A stretch of DNA of 64,000 nt from Tateyamaria sp947503385 (GCF_051195235.1 NZ_JBNFZM010000005.1:1-64000), one strand, 5' to 3'. Positions 18,383 through 26,958 are shown, numbered from the stretch's first letter. The notes: generated by a model from the letters alone, not told the origin. Numbers and translations are program-made.

Positions 18383-18410
18383 CAGGCGGGTGCCGCAAAG
18401 CACCCGCCTG
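18383..18410. terminator. Strong hairpin between 66-residue gene and soxD
   Basis: CAGGCGGGTGC-cgcaaa-GCACCCGCCTG, a perfect 11-bp stem. It lies 26 bp after the stop of the 66-residue gene and 33 bp before the soxD ATG on the same strand. There is no T-run, so it may attenuate or stabilise rather than terminate. Confidence 0.5.
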
Positions 18411-18436
18411 ACGCGGTTTGGGATTGAACGGGGAGG

Positions 18437-18637
18437 TTATTCAGTCGGCACGGGCGTGCCTTCGACAGCGGGCGCGATGGCATCCTGAGTTGGCGCACCT
18501 TCACCGCCACCCGACCCCAGCGAGCCGACCACGGCAAGCAGGAGAATGATGGCAAGGACGATGCCGAATGCAACAAGGACACCACGCGCGCTGACGCCGT
18601 CACCGCGGTGGATGTTCGGATTTGGATAGTCTGACAT
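18437..18637 (-). CDS. Small single-pass membrane protein (66 aa)
   Basis: ATG start with a strong GGAGGA 7-8 nt upstream. A short polar N-terminus (MSDYPNPNIHRGDGVSARG) precedes one hydrophobic helix (VLVAFGIVLAIILLLAVVG) and then an acidic/Pro-rich tail of about 25 residues. It probably sits in the inner membrane with its tail in the periplasm. No family recognised. It is one of three tiny membrane-protein genes between soxB and soxD. Confidence 0.65.
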   Translation of the reverse strand: MSDYPNPNIHRGDGVSARGVLVAFGIVLAIILLLAVVGSLGSGGGEGAPTQDAIAPAVEGTPVPTE

Positions 18638-18809
18638 GGGTAGTCCTCCGTCTTGTGTGACGGCATCAGACCATTTCGCGGCGCGTGCTCAACCGCGCCG
18701 GGGGTGACTGCGGGATTCCAGCCGAGCCCAGCCGGTTTCGCCCCCCGCGATGCGCCGCGTCCCGCCGGTCGCGCGATTTTGCGTGACGCGCACGGCGTTG
18801 GTGCGGTAC

Positions 18810-18827
18810 TGTCAACCAAAGTTGACA
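18810..18827. promoter_or_regulatory. Palindrome TGTCAAC-N4-GTTGACA upstream of 61-aa gene
   Basis: A perfect 7-bp inverted repeat around CAAA, ending 10 bp before the ATG at 18838 and next to its AGGAG ribosome-binding site. The position suits a repressor operator or a hairpin affecting translation. It also fits the loose TGT-N12-ACA pattern bound by PpsR/CrtJ-type regulators, but one match is not enough to claim that. Confidence 0.45.
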
Positions 18828-18837
18828 GGAGTGTGTG

Positions 18838-19023
18838 ATGAGCAAAGAGATGGGCGCCGTTCTCGTGTTTGGCGCAATTGCCTTGGCCGCATTGATCATG
18901 TTTGCGCTGGAACGGCGTGCCGCGGCCAGACGCAAGGCTGCGCGTGGCGGGCGCGAAGTGGACGTTGCCAACCTGATCGCCTTCGGCTCTGCCGCGGGCG
19001 AAGGACAAAAGACCCACGACTGA
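18838..19023 (+). CDS. Small membrane protein (61 aa)
   Basis: The ATG at 18838 follows AGGAG; a GTG one codon upstream is the alternative. One hydrophobic helix near the N-terminus (MGAVLVFGAIALAALIMFAL) is followed by a very basic stretch (ERRAAARRKAARGGR) and a short tail. The positive-inside rule puts the C-terminus in the cytoplasm. It is the only plus-strand gene in the sox region, has its own palindrome upstream and a terminator downstream, and so is an independent unit. No family recognised. Confidence 0.6.
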   Translation: MSKEMGAVLVFGAIALAALIMFALERRAAARRKAARGGREVDVANLIAFGSAAGEGQKTHD

Positions 19024-19051
19024 CAGGCGCCGAGGCGCCAGTGTCGCTGCG

Positions 19052-19067
19052 GACGCCTCGGGGCGTT
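19052..19067 (+). terminator. Terminator of the 61-aa gene
   Basis: ACGCC-tcgg-GGCGT stem-loop followed by TT, 29 bp after the plus-strand stop. A second GC-rich palindrome (GGCGCCGAGGCGCC) lies between them at about 19026-19039. It separates the gene from the convergent 78-residue gene. Confidence 0.5.
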
Positions 19068-19099
19068 TCGCACAATAAAATGACGTGTCGCTGCCGGGA

Positions 19100-19336
19100 T
19101 CAGTTACCCTCGCCGGACACTGCGTCTGCGGCGTTTTCGATTGCAGCGCCTGCGCCTTCGACCGAGATGGTGAAGTCGTCCGAGACGCCCTGCTCGCCGA
19201 CAAAGACGAAATATGCAAGGATTGCCACGACAACCACCAGTGCGCCGACGATGATGCCCATGCCCGCGCCCCCCCCTGCATTCGTTGTGGTCGTGGTTGT
19301 GGTGTGATTGCTGTCGGTCCGGTCCATATGGGCCAT
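19100..19336 (-). CDS. Small membrane protein (78 aa) downstream of soxB
   Basis: ATG at 19336 with AAAGGA upstream. A Thr/Gly-rich N-terminus (HTTTTTTTNAGGGAG) precedes one hydrophobic helix (GIIVGALVVVVAILAYFVFV) and an acidic C-terminus of about 30 residues, predicted periplasmic. It lies 94 bp after the soxB stop on the same strand and could be co-transcribed. It has the same tail-out design as the 66-residue product but no clear sequence identity. Confidence 0.6.
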   Translation of the reverse strand: MAHMDRTDSNHTTTTTTTNAGGGAGMGIIVGALVVVVAILAYFVFVGEQGVSDDFTISVEGAGAAIENAADAVSGEGN

Positions 19337-19348
19337 GATCTCATTCCT

Positions 19349-19369
19349 TTCTGCAGTTCAATTGCAGAA
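19349..19369. promoter_or_regulatory. Inverted repeat before the 78-aa gene
   Basis: TTCTGCA-gttcaat-TGCAGAA, a perfect 7-bp inverted repeat ending 13 bp upstream of the ATG at 19336, overlapping the region where its ribosome-binding site begins. Candidate operator or leader hairpin. Confidence 0.3.
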
Positions 19370-19430
19370 GAAACGACCGCGCCGCCGGATTTGTTCCAGA
19401 CGCCTGTCGTATGGGACATCAAGCGCCCCA

Positions 19431-20675
19431 TCAATGCGCCACCCCTGCCGCCACGCTTTCGTCGATAAAGCGTCCCTCGCGGAACCGCTCCATCCCGTAG
19501 GCGTCGGTGAGCGGCGAATGCCCCTTGGCCATCAGCTCGGCCATCGCCCAGCCAGAGCCGGGGATTGCCTTGAACCCGCCCGTACCCCAGCCGCAGTTGA
19601 TGAACACACCATCGACCGGCGTTTTCGAAAGGATGGGCGAGCGGTCCCCTGTCACATCCACGATGCCGCCCCATTGGCGCAGCATCTTGAGCCGGCTGAT
19701 CATCGGAAACGTCTCGACCAGCGCGCGCACGGTTTCCTCGATATGGTGGAAAGACCCGCGCTGGGTGTAGTTGTTGTACCCGTCCGTGCCGCCGCCGATG
19801 ACCATCTCGCCCTTGTCGGACTGGCTCATGTAGCCATGCACGGTGTTGGCCATCACGACCACGTCCATGCAGGGTTTGATCGGCTCGCTGACCAGCGCCT
19901 GCAAGGCCACCGATTCCAGCGGCAGACGGAAGCCCGCCATATCCGCCACATGGCCCGAATGGCCCGCAACCACGATGCCCAGCTTGTCGCAGTCGATTGC
20001 ACCTTTGGACGTGTCCACCCCCACGACTTTGCCGCCTTCACGGCGGACCGCCGTTACTTCGCATTGCTGGATCACATCCATGCCCATGTCCGAACAGGCC
20101 CGCGCATAGCCCCACGCCACTGCATCGTGCCGCGCCGTGCCACCACGCGCCTGCCAGAGCCCGCCCAGCACCGGATAGCGCGGCCCGTCAATATTGATGA
20201 TCGGCACCAGTTCTTTGACCCGTTCGGGTCCGATGAATTCGGTCGCAACCCCTTGCAGGGCATTGGCATGTGCGGTGCGCTGGTAGCCGCGGACCTCGTG
20301 GTGCGTCTGGGCCAGCATGATCACGCCACGGGGGCTGAACATGACGTTGTAGTTCAGGTCCTGACTCATTGTTTCGTAAAGCGAGCGCGCTTTTTCATAC
20401 AGCGCCGCCGACGGGTCCTGGAGATAGTTCGAGCGGATGATCGTCGTGTTGCGGCCCGTATTGCCGCCTCCGAGCCAGCCTTTTTCAAGGATGGCCACGT
20501 TTTTGATCCCGAAATTCTTGCCCAGATAATACGCCGTGGCGAGGCCATGCCCACCTGCCCCGATGATGATCACATCGTATTTCTTTTTGGGTTCAGGAGC
20601 GCGCCATGCGCGTTCCCAGCCCGTGTGGTAGCGGGCAGCTTCGCGCGCAATGGCAAAGGCGGAATAACGTTTCAT
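19431..20675 (-). CDS. soxB: Sarcosine oxidase beta subunit
   Basis: A 414-residue flavoprotein from ATG 20675 (MKRYSAFAIAREAARYHTGW). IIIGAGGHGLATAYYLGKNFG is the FAD-binding glycine motif. GGTARHDAVAWG contains the histidine that carries covalent FMN in characterised SoxB. VTGDRSPILSKTPVDGVFINCGWGTGGFKAIPGSG near the C-terminus is the DAO-family FAD-closing segment, given here only as landmark. Beta oxidises sarcosine and passes electrons from FAD to FMN and oxygen. It is upstream of soxDAG on the same strand but separated by three small genes. Confidence 0.95.
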   Translation of the reverse strand: MKRYSAFAIAREAARYHTGWERAWRAPEPKKKYDVIIIGAGGHGLATAYYLGKNFGIKNVAILEKGWLGGGNTGRNTTIIRSNYLQDPSAALYEKARSLYETMSQDLNYNVMFSPRGVIMLAQTHHEVRGYQRTAHANALQGVATEFIGPERVKELVPIINIDGPRYPVLGGLWQARGGTARHDAVAWGYARACSDMGMDVIQQCEVTAVRREGGKVVGVDTSKGAIDCDKLGIVVAGHSGHVADMAGFRLPLESVALQALVSEPIKPCMDVVVMANTVHGYMSQSDKGEMVIGGGTDGYNNYTQRGSFHHIEETVRALVETFPMISRLKMLRQWGGIVDVTGDRSPILSKTPVDGVFINCGWGTGGFKAIPGSGWAMAELMAKGHSPLTDAYGMERFREGRFIDESVAAGVAH

Positions 20676-20880
20676 GGGCGCACGTCCATCAGCAGGAATC
20701 AAACCGGATCGGTGTCGCATAGGGTATCGCCCCGAGCGCGTCAAAACAGGCCATCCGGCGCGGCGTTTCTTGGCAGATTTGCGACACATCGCGCACCGCT
20801 GCGCGACCTGCGGCGCCCTACCCCCTTTTGCGCGCGCGGCACAGGGGTTACATGCCCTGCACTGGAGTGAGGAAACCCGC

Positions 20881-22101
20881 GTGATAATGTTCTGGATCGT
20901 CGCTGTTGGATTGGCCGCCTTTGTCGCTGCGACCTTGGCGCTGGCCCTTGTGCGCCACGCGCCGGATGCGCGGCCTCCGGCGGCCTATGATCTTGATGTG
21001 TACCGTGATCAGCTGCGCGAAGTGGAGCGGGACGTGGCGCGCAATGTGCTGTCCGAAGCGGACGCCGCGCGGGTACGTACCGAAGTGTCGCGGCGCATCC
21101 TTGCCGCAGACGCTGCCCTGCAAGAGTCGCGCGACGGGTCGCGTCCCCGCGGCGGGCCGGTGGTGGCGGCGCTGGTTGTGGCGGTGCTGGTTGGCGGCAG
21201 CTTTGGCATCTACCTGCAAATCGGTGCGCCGGGCTATGGCGATCTGGCGCTGGCGGACCGGATGGCGCTGGCCGAAACGCTGCGGGCCGAACGGCCCAGT
21301 CAGGCCGATGCCGAGGCCAGCCTTGAACCCGCACCCCCGGCCGCTGACGTACCGCCCGATGATGTCGCATTGGTGCAGCAGTTGCGCGAGGCGGTGGCCC
21401 AACGTCCGGAAGATTTGCAGGGCCACATACTGCTTGCGCATTTCGAAGCGCGTCTGGGCAATTTCGACGCGGCACATGTGGCCAAGGCCAAGGTGATCGA
21501 ACTGGCGGGCGACGCGGCCACGGTGCGTGACCTGTCCGAATATGCAGACCTGATGGTGCTGGCGGCTGGTGGCTATGTGTCGCCCGAGGCCGAGCAGGTT
21601 CTGGAACAGGTGTTGTCGCGCGATCCGACAGACGGCACGGCGCGCTACTATTTTGGGCTGATGATGGTGCAGACCGGGCGCCCTGACACCGCGTTGCAAA
21701 TCTGGGATCAGCTTTTGCGCGAAGGGCCAGCGGACGCGCCTTGGATTGACGCGATCACCGCGCAGATCGAAAACACGGCGATGCGGGCGGGTGTGAACTA
21801 TGCTGTGCCCGCCATCGGTACGGGCCGTGGCCCGTCGCAGGATCAGATCGACGCGGCGCAGGACATGAGCCCCGCCGAACGGATGGAGATGATCCAAGGC
21901 ATGGTCTCCGGTCTGGGCGAACGCCTTGCCGAGGAAGGCGGCCCGGTCGAAGTCTGGGCGCAATTGATCTCGGCCCTTGGCGTGCTGGGCCGCATGGACG
22001 AGGCGGCAGCCATTCTTGCGAATGCGCGCGAAGCCTTTGGATCGGACCCGACGGCGGTGGACATGCTGGCCCGCGTGGCGGATCGGATTGGCCTTGAATG
22101 A
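20881..22101 (+). CDS. ccmI: c-type cytochrome biogenesis protein CcmI
   Basis: A 406-residue inner-membrane protein that handles apocytochrome c for the Ccm haem-attachment machinery. I chose GTG at 20881 because GAGGA lies about 7 nt upstream; an ATG at 20887 is the alternative. TM1 is at residues 4-24, followed by the conserved DLDVYRDQLREVERDVARNVLS leucine-zipper-like loop, TM2 around residue 105 and a periplasmic TPR region to the end (ILLAHFEARLGNFDAAHVAK). It starts a coupled cluster with ruvX and the DUF1289 gene, divergent from soxB. Confidence 0.9.
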   Translation: MIMFWIVAVGLAAFVAATLALALVRHAPDARPPAAYDLDVYRDQLREVERDVARNVLSEADAARVRTEVSRRILAADAALQESRDGSRPRGGPVVAALVVAVLVGGSFGIYLQIGAPGYGDLALADRMALAETLRAERPSQADAEASLEPAPPAADVPPDDVALVQQLREAVAQRPEDLQGHILLAHFEARLGNFDAAHVAKAKVIELAGDAATVRDLSEYADLMVLAAGGYVSPEAEQVLEQVLSRDPTDGTARYYFGLMMVQTGRPDTALQIWDQLLREGPADAPWIDAITAQIENTAMRAGVNYAVPAIGTGRGPSQDQIDAAQDMSPAERMEMIQGMVSGLGERLAEEGGPVEVWAQLISALGVLGRMDEAAAILANAREAFGSDPTAVDMLARVADRIGLE

Positions 22102-22574
22102 TCTGTGACACGCCGGATGACTTTGTCGCGGCCCTGCCGCCGACCGGTGCCCTGATGGGCCTCGACCTTGGGGACAAGACCATTGGCGTGGCCCTGTCTG
22201 ATGTCATGCGCAGCGTCGCAACCCCGACAGAGACGGTCCGGCGCAAGAAATTCGGGCTCGACGCGGCGCGTCTGCAAGCGGTGATGGCTGACAGATCGGT
22301 CTGTGGCATCGTGCTGGGCCTGCCGCGCAACATGGACGGTTCCGAAGGGCCGCGCTGTCAGTCGACGCGCGCCTTTGCCCGCAACTTCGAACGGCTTTGG
22401 GACGGGCCGATCACCTTTTGGGACGAACGGCTCAGCACTGTGGCCGCGGAAAAGGCGCTGCTTGAGGCGGATACGACACGCAAACGTCGCGCCGAGGTGA
22501 TCGACCACGTCGCGGCGAGCTATATCCTTCAGGGACTGCTGGACAGGCTGGCAGCAATGGCGAGGCAGGCATGA
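22098..22574 (+). CDS. ruvX: Putative pre-16S rRNA nuclease / Holliday junction resolvase, YqgF family
   Basis: A 158-residue RNase H-fold protein; YqgF relatives process the 5' end of 16S rRNA. The N-terminal LMGLDLGDKTIGVALSD carries the first acidic residue, IVLGLPRNMDGSEG the next conserved strand, and FWDERLSTVAAEKAL the D-E-R-L-S/T family motif. HVAASYILQGLLD ends the fold with the last acidic site nearby. Its ATG overlaps the ccmI stop (ATGA), so translation is coupled. Confidence 0.93.
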   Translation: MICDTPDDFVAALPPTGALMGLDLGDKTIGVALSDVMRSVATPTETVRRKKFGLDAARLQAVMADRSVCGIVLGLPRNMDGSEGPRCQSTRAFARNFERLWDGPITFWDERLSTVAAEKALLEADTTRKRRAEVIDHVAASYILQGLLDRLAAMARQA

Positions 22575-22807
22575 CCGACACTCCCCCCGTTTGGCGGCGC
22601 AACGAGATCGAAAGCCCGTGCGTGCAGATTTGTGTGATCCATCCAGAGACGCGCCTGTGCACCGGCTGTGCGCGCAGCATCGAAGAGATCGGCGGCTGGA
22701 GCCGGATGACACCTGATGCGCGTCGCGCCGTGATGGCGGACCTGCCCCAGCGCGAGGCAGCCCCCAAGACACGCCGGGGTGGCCGCGCCGCACGTCTGTC
22801 GCGGTAA
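22571..22807 (+). CDS. DUF1289 domain protein
   Basis: A 78-residue product, start overlapping the ruvX stop (ATGA). The pattern SPCVQICVIHPETRLCTGCARSIEEI is the DUF1289 signature, with four conserved cysteines that may bind metal or an Fe-S cluster, followed by G-W-x-x-M. The C-terminus is basic. Function unknown; proposals in the family are not proven. Confidence 0.85.
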   Translation: MTDTPPVWRRNEIESPCVQICVIHPETRLCTGCARSIEEIGGWSRMTPDARRAVMADLPQREAAPKTRRGGRAARLSR

Positions 22808-22838
22808 TCCGGGTGCCGCAGGACAGGGCCAGTTGCGG

Positions 22839-23567
22839 CTAGCGCAACCAGTCCTGCGCCGATGCAAATTCAGGACGAAAGAACGCGATCATACGCGCTG
22901 GCGCTGCCGGACCCGTCCACGGTGCCGTGCCGTGCAGCGCGAACCTGTGCATCAGGAACGCGCCCCCCGGCGGCACCTGCAACGACACGGGGCTGATCCG
23001 GTCGAACACATCACGACGCGCGGCGTTATAGGCCTCCGTGACATCTACGGTCGCCGGATCGCGCGCGCCAATCACCGCGCTGAGCGCTGCCTGCATGATG
23101 ATGTGGCTGCCGGGCCAAACCACCGTGGGCGCATTGTCGGACCGGTTCAACGGCAGGCCAAGGATGTAGGCGTGGAACTCTCGGGGAAAGCGACGCCGCG
23201 CCGGCCCGACGGGCAGCAGCCCGTCCACATGTGCCGCCTGACGGATCAGGCGAAAGCGGTGCGCGGTCGCAGTCTCGTCCGCGTCCCGGCCGGGATATCC
23301 CGGATAGACAATCGACACTTGCGCGCGGTGCAGCGGCACTGCGGGCACATGTGCCTGCCAATCGCCGTTCAGCGCAACACCGTCCACCGCGGCATCTGCC
23401 GCGTTGGGCAGCGCATCCACCCCGACAGACCATGTCTGGCCATGTCGCAGGTTCGCAGCCCGAAACCCCGGCGCTTCACTGATCCGCGTCGCAACACGGC
23501 GCGCGGCGGCGGCCCAACGCACGCCCGCTTTTGTCGCGTCAAACAGCGCGTAGCTGTCCCGGTTCAC
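22839..23567 (-). CDS. Phytanoyl-CoA dioxygenase-like Fe(II)/2-oxoglutarate enzyme
   Basis: A 242-residue product starting with GTG at 23567, whose last bases overlap the stop of the TSUP gene (GTGA), indicating coupling. The facial triad can be read as HVDG (His-x-Asp) in the middle and the distal His in HRFALHGTAPW, followed by an Arg (PARMIAFFRPEF) for 2-oxoglutarate. LNRSDNAPTVVWPGSH is a typical PhyH-family loop. The substrate is unknown. Reading frames extending it further upstream belong to the TSUP gene. Confidence 0.8.
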   Translation of the reverse strand: MNRDSYALFDATKAGVRWAAAARRVATRISEAPGFRAANLRHGQTWSVGVDALPNAADAAVDGVALNGDWQAHVPAVPLHRAQVSIVYPGYPGRDADETATAHRFRLIRQAAHVDGLLPVGPARRRFPREFHAYILGLPLNRSDNAPTVVWPGSHIIMQAALSAVIGARDPATVDVTEAYNAARRDVFDRISPVSLQVPPGGAFLMHRFALHGTAPWTGPAAPARMIAFFRPEFASAQDWLR

Positions 23568-24385
23568 CCCCACAGCGTCGTCCGCAACATGTTCAGGGCC
23601 ACCACGATCAGGAACACAGCAAACACGCGTTTGAGCGGTCCGGGATCCATCGCATGTGCCATCCGAACCCCCAGCGGCGTGGTGATCAGCGTCATCGCAA
23701 TGACCACCGCAAACGCGGGCAGGTTCACGGCCCCCACCGTCAGGGGCGGCGCAGGTGCCGCGACCGGCGACAGCAGAAATCCAATGACGGCAGGCACAGC
23801 GATCACCACGCCAAACCCGGCGGCGGTGGCCACCGCGCGGTGGATCGGCACCGCATAGAGCGTCATGATCGGCACGCCAAAACTGCCGCCGCCAATCCCC
23901 ATCAGCACCGACAGGAACCCGACCACCGGCGACAAAAGCAACCGCCTGATCCCCTGTGGCATCGCAGGTCCCAGCCGCCATCCCGCCTGCCCCAGCGCCA
24001 TGTAGAGCCCCACCGCAAGTGCCAGCACGCCAAAGATCACCTGCAACGCAGAGGATCGCAGCCCCGCCACCACCAGCATCCCCAGCACTGCACCAAGCGC
24101 AATGCCGGGCGCCCAACCGCGCAGGATATCCCAATCCACCGCACCTTTCTTGTTATGTCCCAGAACCGACCGGACAGAGGTGACAATGATCGTGGCCAGC
24201 GACGTCGCCACACAGATTTGCATAAGGTCCGGACCACCGTAACCAAGTGTCTGAAAGGCATAGAAAAACGCAAACACCAAAACGATGCCACCGCCAACGC
24301 CCAACAGCCCCGCCAGCACTCCGGCAAAAGCACCGATAACAGCCAGCAACACCAGCATCTGCAAGACTAGGGACAGGTCGGGCAT
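23564..24385 (-). CDS. TSUP (TauE/SafE) family membrane permease
   Basis: A 273-residue polytopic membrane protein with about eight hydrophobic helices. The first half has FAGVLAGLLGVGGGIVLVFAFF and the second half repeats a related segment, VVGFLSVLMGIGGGSFGVPIM, the internal duplication typical of TauE/SafE sulfite or organosulfonate exporters. I chose ATG 24385 over a GTG one codon upstream. It is between DusA and a PhyH-like dioxygenase on one strand. The substrate cannot be read from the sequence. Confidence 0.88.
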   Translation of the reverse strand: MPDLSLVLQMLVLLAVIGAFAGVLAGLLGVGGGIVLVFAFFYAFQTLGYGGPDLMQICVATSLATIIVTSVRSVLGHNKKGAVDWDILRGWAPGIALGAVLGMLVVAGLRSSALQVIFGVLALAVGLYMALGQAGWRLGPAMPQGIRRLLLSPVVGFLSVLMGIGGGSFGVPIMTLYAVPIHRAVATAAGFGVVIAVPAVIGFLLSPVAAPAPPLTVGAVNLPAFAVVIAMTLITTPLGVRMAHAMDPGPLKRVFAVFLIVVALNMLRTTLWG

Positions 24386-24415
24386 CACCGGCTCCGCGTT
24401 TTGGGTCGCGCGGTG

Positions 24416-25420
24416 CTACACTGCTTTGCGCGCAGGGGCCAGTGGCAGAACCTCGGCCAGCGCCGCCTCGACCAAGGCAGGCCCCGCACCGGGCGCCGTC
24501 GCCCCCTCGCTCAGCATCCGGCGCCAAGTGCGCGCACCGGGCCGCCCTGCAAAAAGACCCAGCATATGCCGCGTCACCTGATGCAACCGGCCACCGGCGG
24601 ACAGATGCGCCTCGATATAAGGCAGCATCGCTTGCACCGCCGTGTCGGCAGATGTGTCAGGCCCCGCGGACCCAAAGACACGCCGATCCGCGCTGATGAG
24701 AATATCGGCAGGCTGGTGATAGGCGGCACGCCCGATCATCACCCCGTCCAGACCGCCGTCAAGCAGTTCAACCGCCTGATCCAGCGTTGCCACACCGCCG
24801 TTGATGGAAATGTGCAGGTTCGGAAACAGACCTTTCATCCGCATGACCAGATCGTAGTCCAGAGGTGGGATATCGCGGTTTTCCTTGGGGCTCAGCCCCT
24901 GAAGCCACGCCTTTCGAGCGTGGATCGTCACCCGCTCGCACCCTGCCGCGACGATACGGGCAAGAAATTCCGGCAGCACATTTTCCGGGTCCTGATCGTC
25001 CACGCCGATCCGGCACTTTATGGTCACATCCACATCGACCGCATCGCGCATGGCGGCAACGCAATCGGCCACCAGCCCAGGCTGGCGCATCAGCACCGCG
25101 CCAAAGGTGCCTGATTGCACCCGGTCCGACGGGCAGCCACAGTTCAGGTTGATCTCGTCATACCCTGCCGCAGCCCCCAACCGCGCCGCCTTGGCCAGTT
25201 CGACCGGGTCCGATCCGCCCAGTTGCAGGGCCACGGGATGCTCCGCCGGATCGTGGTCCAGCAGGTGCACTGCCCCACCCCGCACAAGCGCAGCCGCTGT
25301 CACCATTTCGGTATAGAGCAGCGCATGACGGCTTAGCTGCCGGTGCAGGTAGCGGCAGTGGCGGTCGGTCCAGTCCATCATCGGGGCGACGGACAGTTTG
25401 GCGTGTTGTTCCAGTTGCAT
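24416..25420 (-). CDS. dusA: tRNA-dihydrouridine(20/20a) synthase DusA
   Basis: A 334-residue flavoenzyme that reduces uridine to dihydrouridine in the tRNA D-loop. The N-terminus LSVAPMMDWTDRHCRYL is the DusA form of the FMN-binding entry. INLNCGCPSDRVQSGTFGAVLM contains the catalytic Cys, and ITIHARKAWLQGLSPKENR is diagnostic of the A subgroup. The ATG at 25420 fits the family N-terminus; a longer frame to 25474 does not. Housekeeping gene in the middle of accessory genes, 60 bp after the aldehyde dehydrogenase. Confidence 0.93.
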   Translation of the reverse strand: MQLEQHAKLSVAPMMDWTDRHCRYLHRQLSRHALLYTEMVTAAALVRGGAVHLLDHDPAEHPVALQLGGSDPVELAKAARLGAAAGYDEINLNCGCPSDRVQSGTFGAVLMRQPGLVADCVAAMRDAVDVDVTIKCRIGVDDQDPENVLPEFLARIVAAGCERVTIHARKAWLQGLSPKENRDIPPLDYDLVMRMKGLFPNLHISINGGVATLDQAVELLDGGLDGVMIGRAAYHQPADILISADRRVFGSAGPDTSADTAVQAMLPYIEAHLSAGGRLHQVTRHMLGLFAGRPGARTWRRMLSEGATAPGAGPALVEAALAEVLPLAPARKAV

Positions 25421-25480
25421 GTGGCGGTCTCTGGCTCGGGCCGCTTCAGATAGCACCGAATTGCGCCACTGCAAACGGGG

Positions 25481-26950
25481 TCAGCGCATCACGAACGGAT
25501 TGGCCATCGGTGCCGAAGATGTGTTGATCCACGTGGTTTTTGTCCGGGTGTAGTCCAGCACGGCCTCGACCCCCGCCTCGCGGCCATAGCCAGACTGGTT
25601 GAACCCGCCAAAGGGCGCAATCGGAGAAATCACACGGTAGGTGTTGACCCAGCAGATGCCCGCCCGCAGACGCTTTGACACCCGGTGGGCGCGCGCCACG
25701 TCGCGGGTGAACACGCCAGACCCCAGACCAAAGTCGCTGTCATTGGCCAGCTGAATGGCCTCTTCCTCGGTGTCGAAGGGAAGCAGGGACATGACTGGTC
25801 CGAACATCTCGACCTTGAGCGTTTCGGTGTCCGGGCCAGCGCATTCGACCAATGTGGGCGCCATAAAGTTACCGGGCTGATCCAACGGTGCGCCGCCAAA
25901 GCGGATGGTGGCCCCCTGCGCCTGCGCCGCGGCCAACGTGGCCTTGATCCGTGCCACTTGCGCCGCTGTGCAGAGCGGACCCATATGCGTGTCCGCCGCC
26001 AACGGGTCACCCACCACAATGCCTTGTGATTTCTCTTCGATCAGTGCGGCCAACCTGTCAAAGACGGGCCGGTGTACCAGCCCCCGCGTGCCTGCCACAC
26101 AAGACTGCCCCGACGCGCCGAAATTGCCTGCGATCAGCCCGTTGGCCGCACTTTCCAGATCGGCGTCGTCAAAGACGAGGATCGGCGACTTGCCCCCCAG
26201 TTCCAGCGAGGTAACAGCGAAATTCTCAGCCGAATTGCGCACCACATGCCGCGCCGTCTCCGGCCCGCCGGTAAAGGCGATCCGGTCCACACGGGGATGA
26301 CGGGTCAGCGGGATGGCGCACCCTTCGGCATCGCCCGTGATCACCGACACCACGCCGGGCCGAAACCCGGCCTGCTCGATCAGGCGGGCAAACTCCAGCA
26401 TCGGCGCAGGCGCAATCTCGGACGCCTTGAGCACAATCGTGCAGCCTGCCGCCAGCGCGGGTCCCAGCTTGGTCGCGGTCAGAAACATCTGCGCGTTCCA
26501 CGGCACAATCGCCGCCACGACACCGATGGGCGTGCGGGTGGTAAAGGCGTGCATGTCCGGCTTGTCGATGGGCAGCACAGTCCCTTCGATCTTGTCAGCA
26601 AGACCCGCGAAGTAACGGTAGTAGTCCGCGACATAGCCCGTCTGGCTGGACGTTTCCGCCAGCAGTTTGCCGCTGTCGGTGGTCTCGATCCGCCCGATCT
26701 CCTGCGCGTGCGCCTCAACCAGATCGGCCAAACGATAAAGCAGCTTGCCCCGCGCCGTCTGCGTCATGTCGCGCCATGCGGGATCGTCCAGCGCCCGTGC
26801 CGCGGCATCTACGGCCCGGTCCACATCCGCAGGCGCCGCACAGGCAAAGGTGGCCCAAGACGCGCCCGTTGCGGGATTGTCCGAAGACATCACCTGCCCT
26901 TCGGCCCCTTCGGTCCACATACCGTCGATAAATAGCTGATAGTGCGGCAT
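25481..26950 (-). CDS. NAD(P)-dependent aldehyde dehydrogenase
   Basis: A 489-residue cytosolic enzyme oxidising an aldehyde to the acid. LELGGKSPILVFDDADL holds the catalytic Glu and GASGQSCVAGTR the nucleophilic Cys; IVPWNAQMFLTATKLGPAL is the cofactor-binding strand. I chose ATG 26950 because GAGG precedes it at 6 nt. An ATG at 26962 overlaps the stop of the upstream monooxygenase gene (ATGA) and cannot be excluded. It is last of four coupled genes with the monooxygenase, hydrolase and DUF1185 protein, and may oxidise the aldehyde they release. Confidence 0.9.
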   Translation of the reverse strand: MPHYQLFIDGMWTEGAEGQVMSSDNPATGASWATFACAAPADVDRAVDAAARALDDPAWRDMTQTARGKLLYRLADLVEAHAQEIGRIETTDSGKLLAETSSQTGYVADYYRYFAGLADKIEGTVLPIDKPDMHAFTTRTPIGVVAAIVPWNAQMFLTATKLGPALAAGCTIVLKASEIAPAPMLEFARLIEQAGFRPGVVSVITGDAEGCAIPLTRHPRVDRIAFTGGPETARHVVRNSAENFAVTSLELGGKSPILVFDDADLESAANGLIAGNFGASGQSCVAGTRGLVHRPVFDRLAALIEEKSQGIVVGDPLAADTHMGPLCTAAQVARIKATLAAAQAQGATIRFGGAPLDQPGNFMAPTLVECAGPDTETLKVEMFGPVMSLLPFDTEEEAIQLANDSDFGLGSGVFTRDVARAHRVSKRLRAGICWVNTYRVISPIAPFGGFNQSGYGREAGVEAVLDYTRTKTTWINTSSAPMANPFVMR

Positions 26951-26958
26951 GGGCGACC

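Noticed and set aside
19337..19430. Glycine riboswitch or other metabolite aptamer within the sarcosine oxidase locus.
   Set aside because: No conserved aptamer core was recognisable; only short inverted repeats are present.
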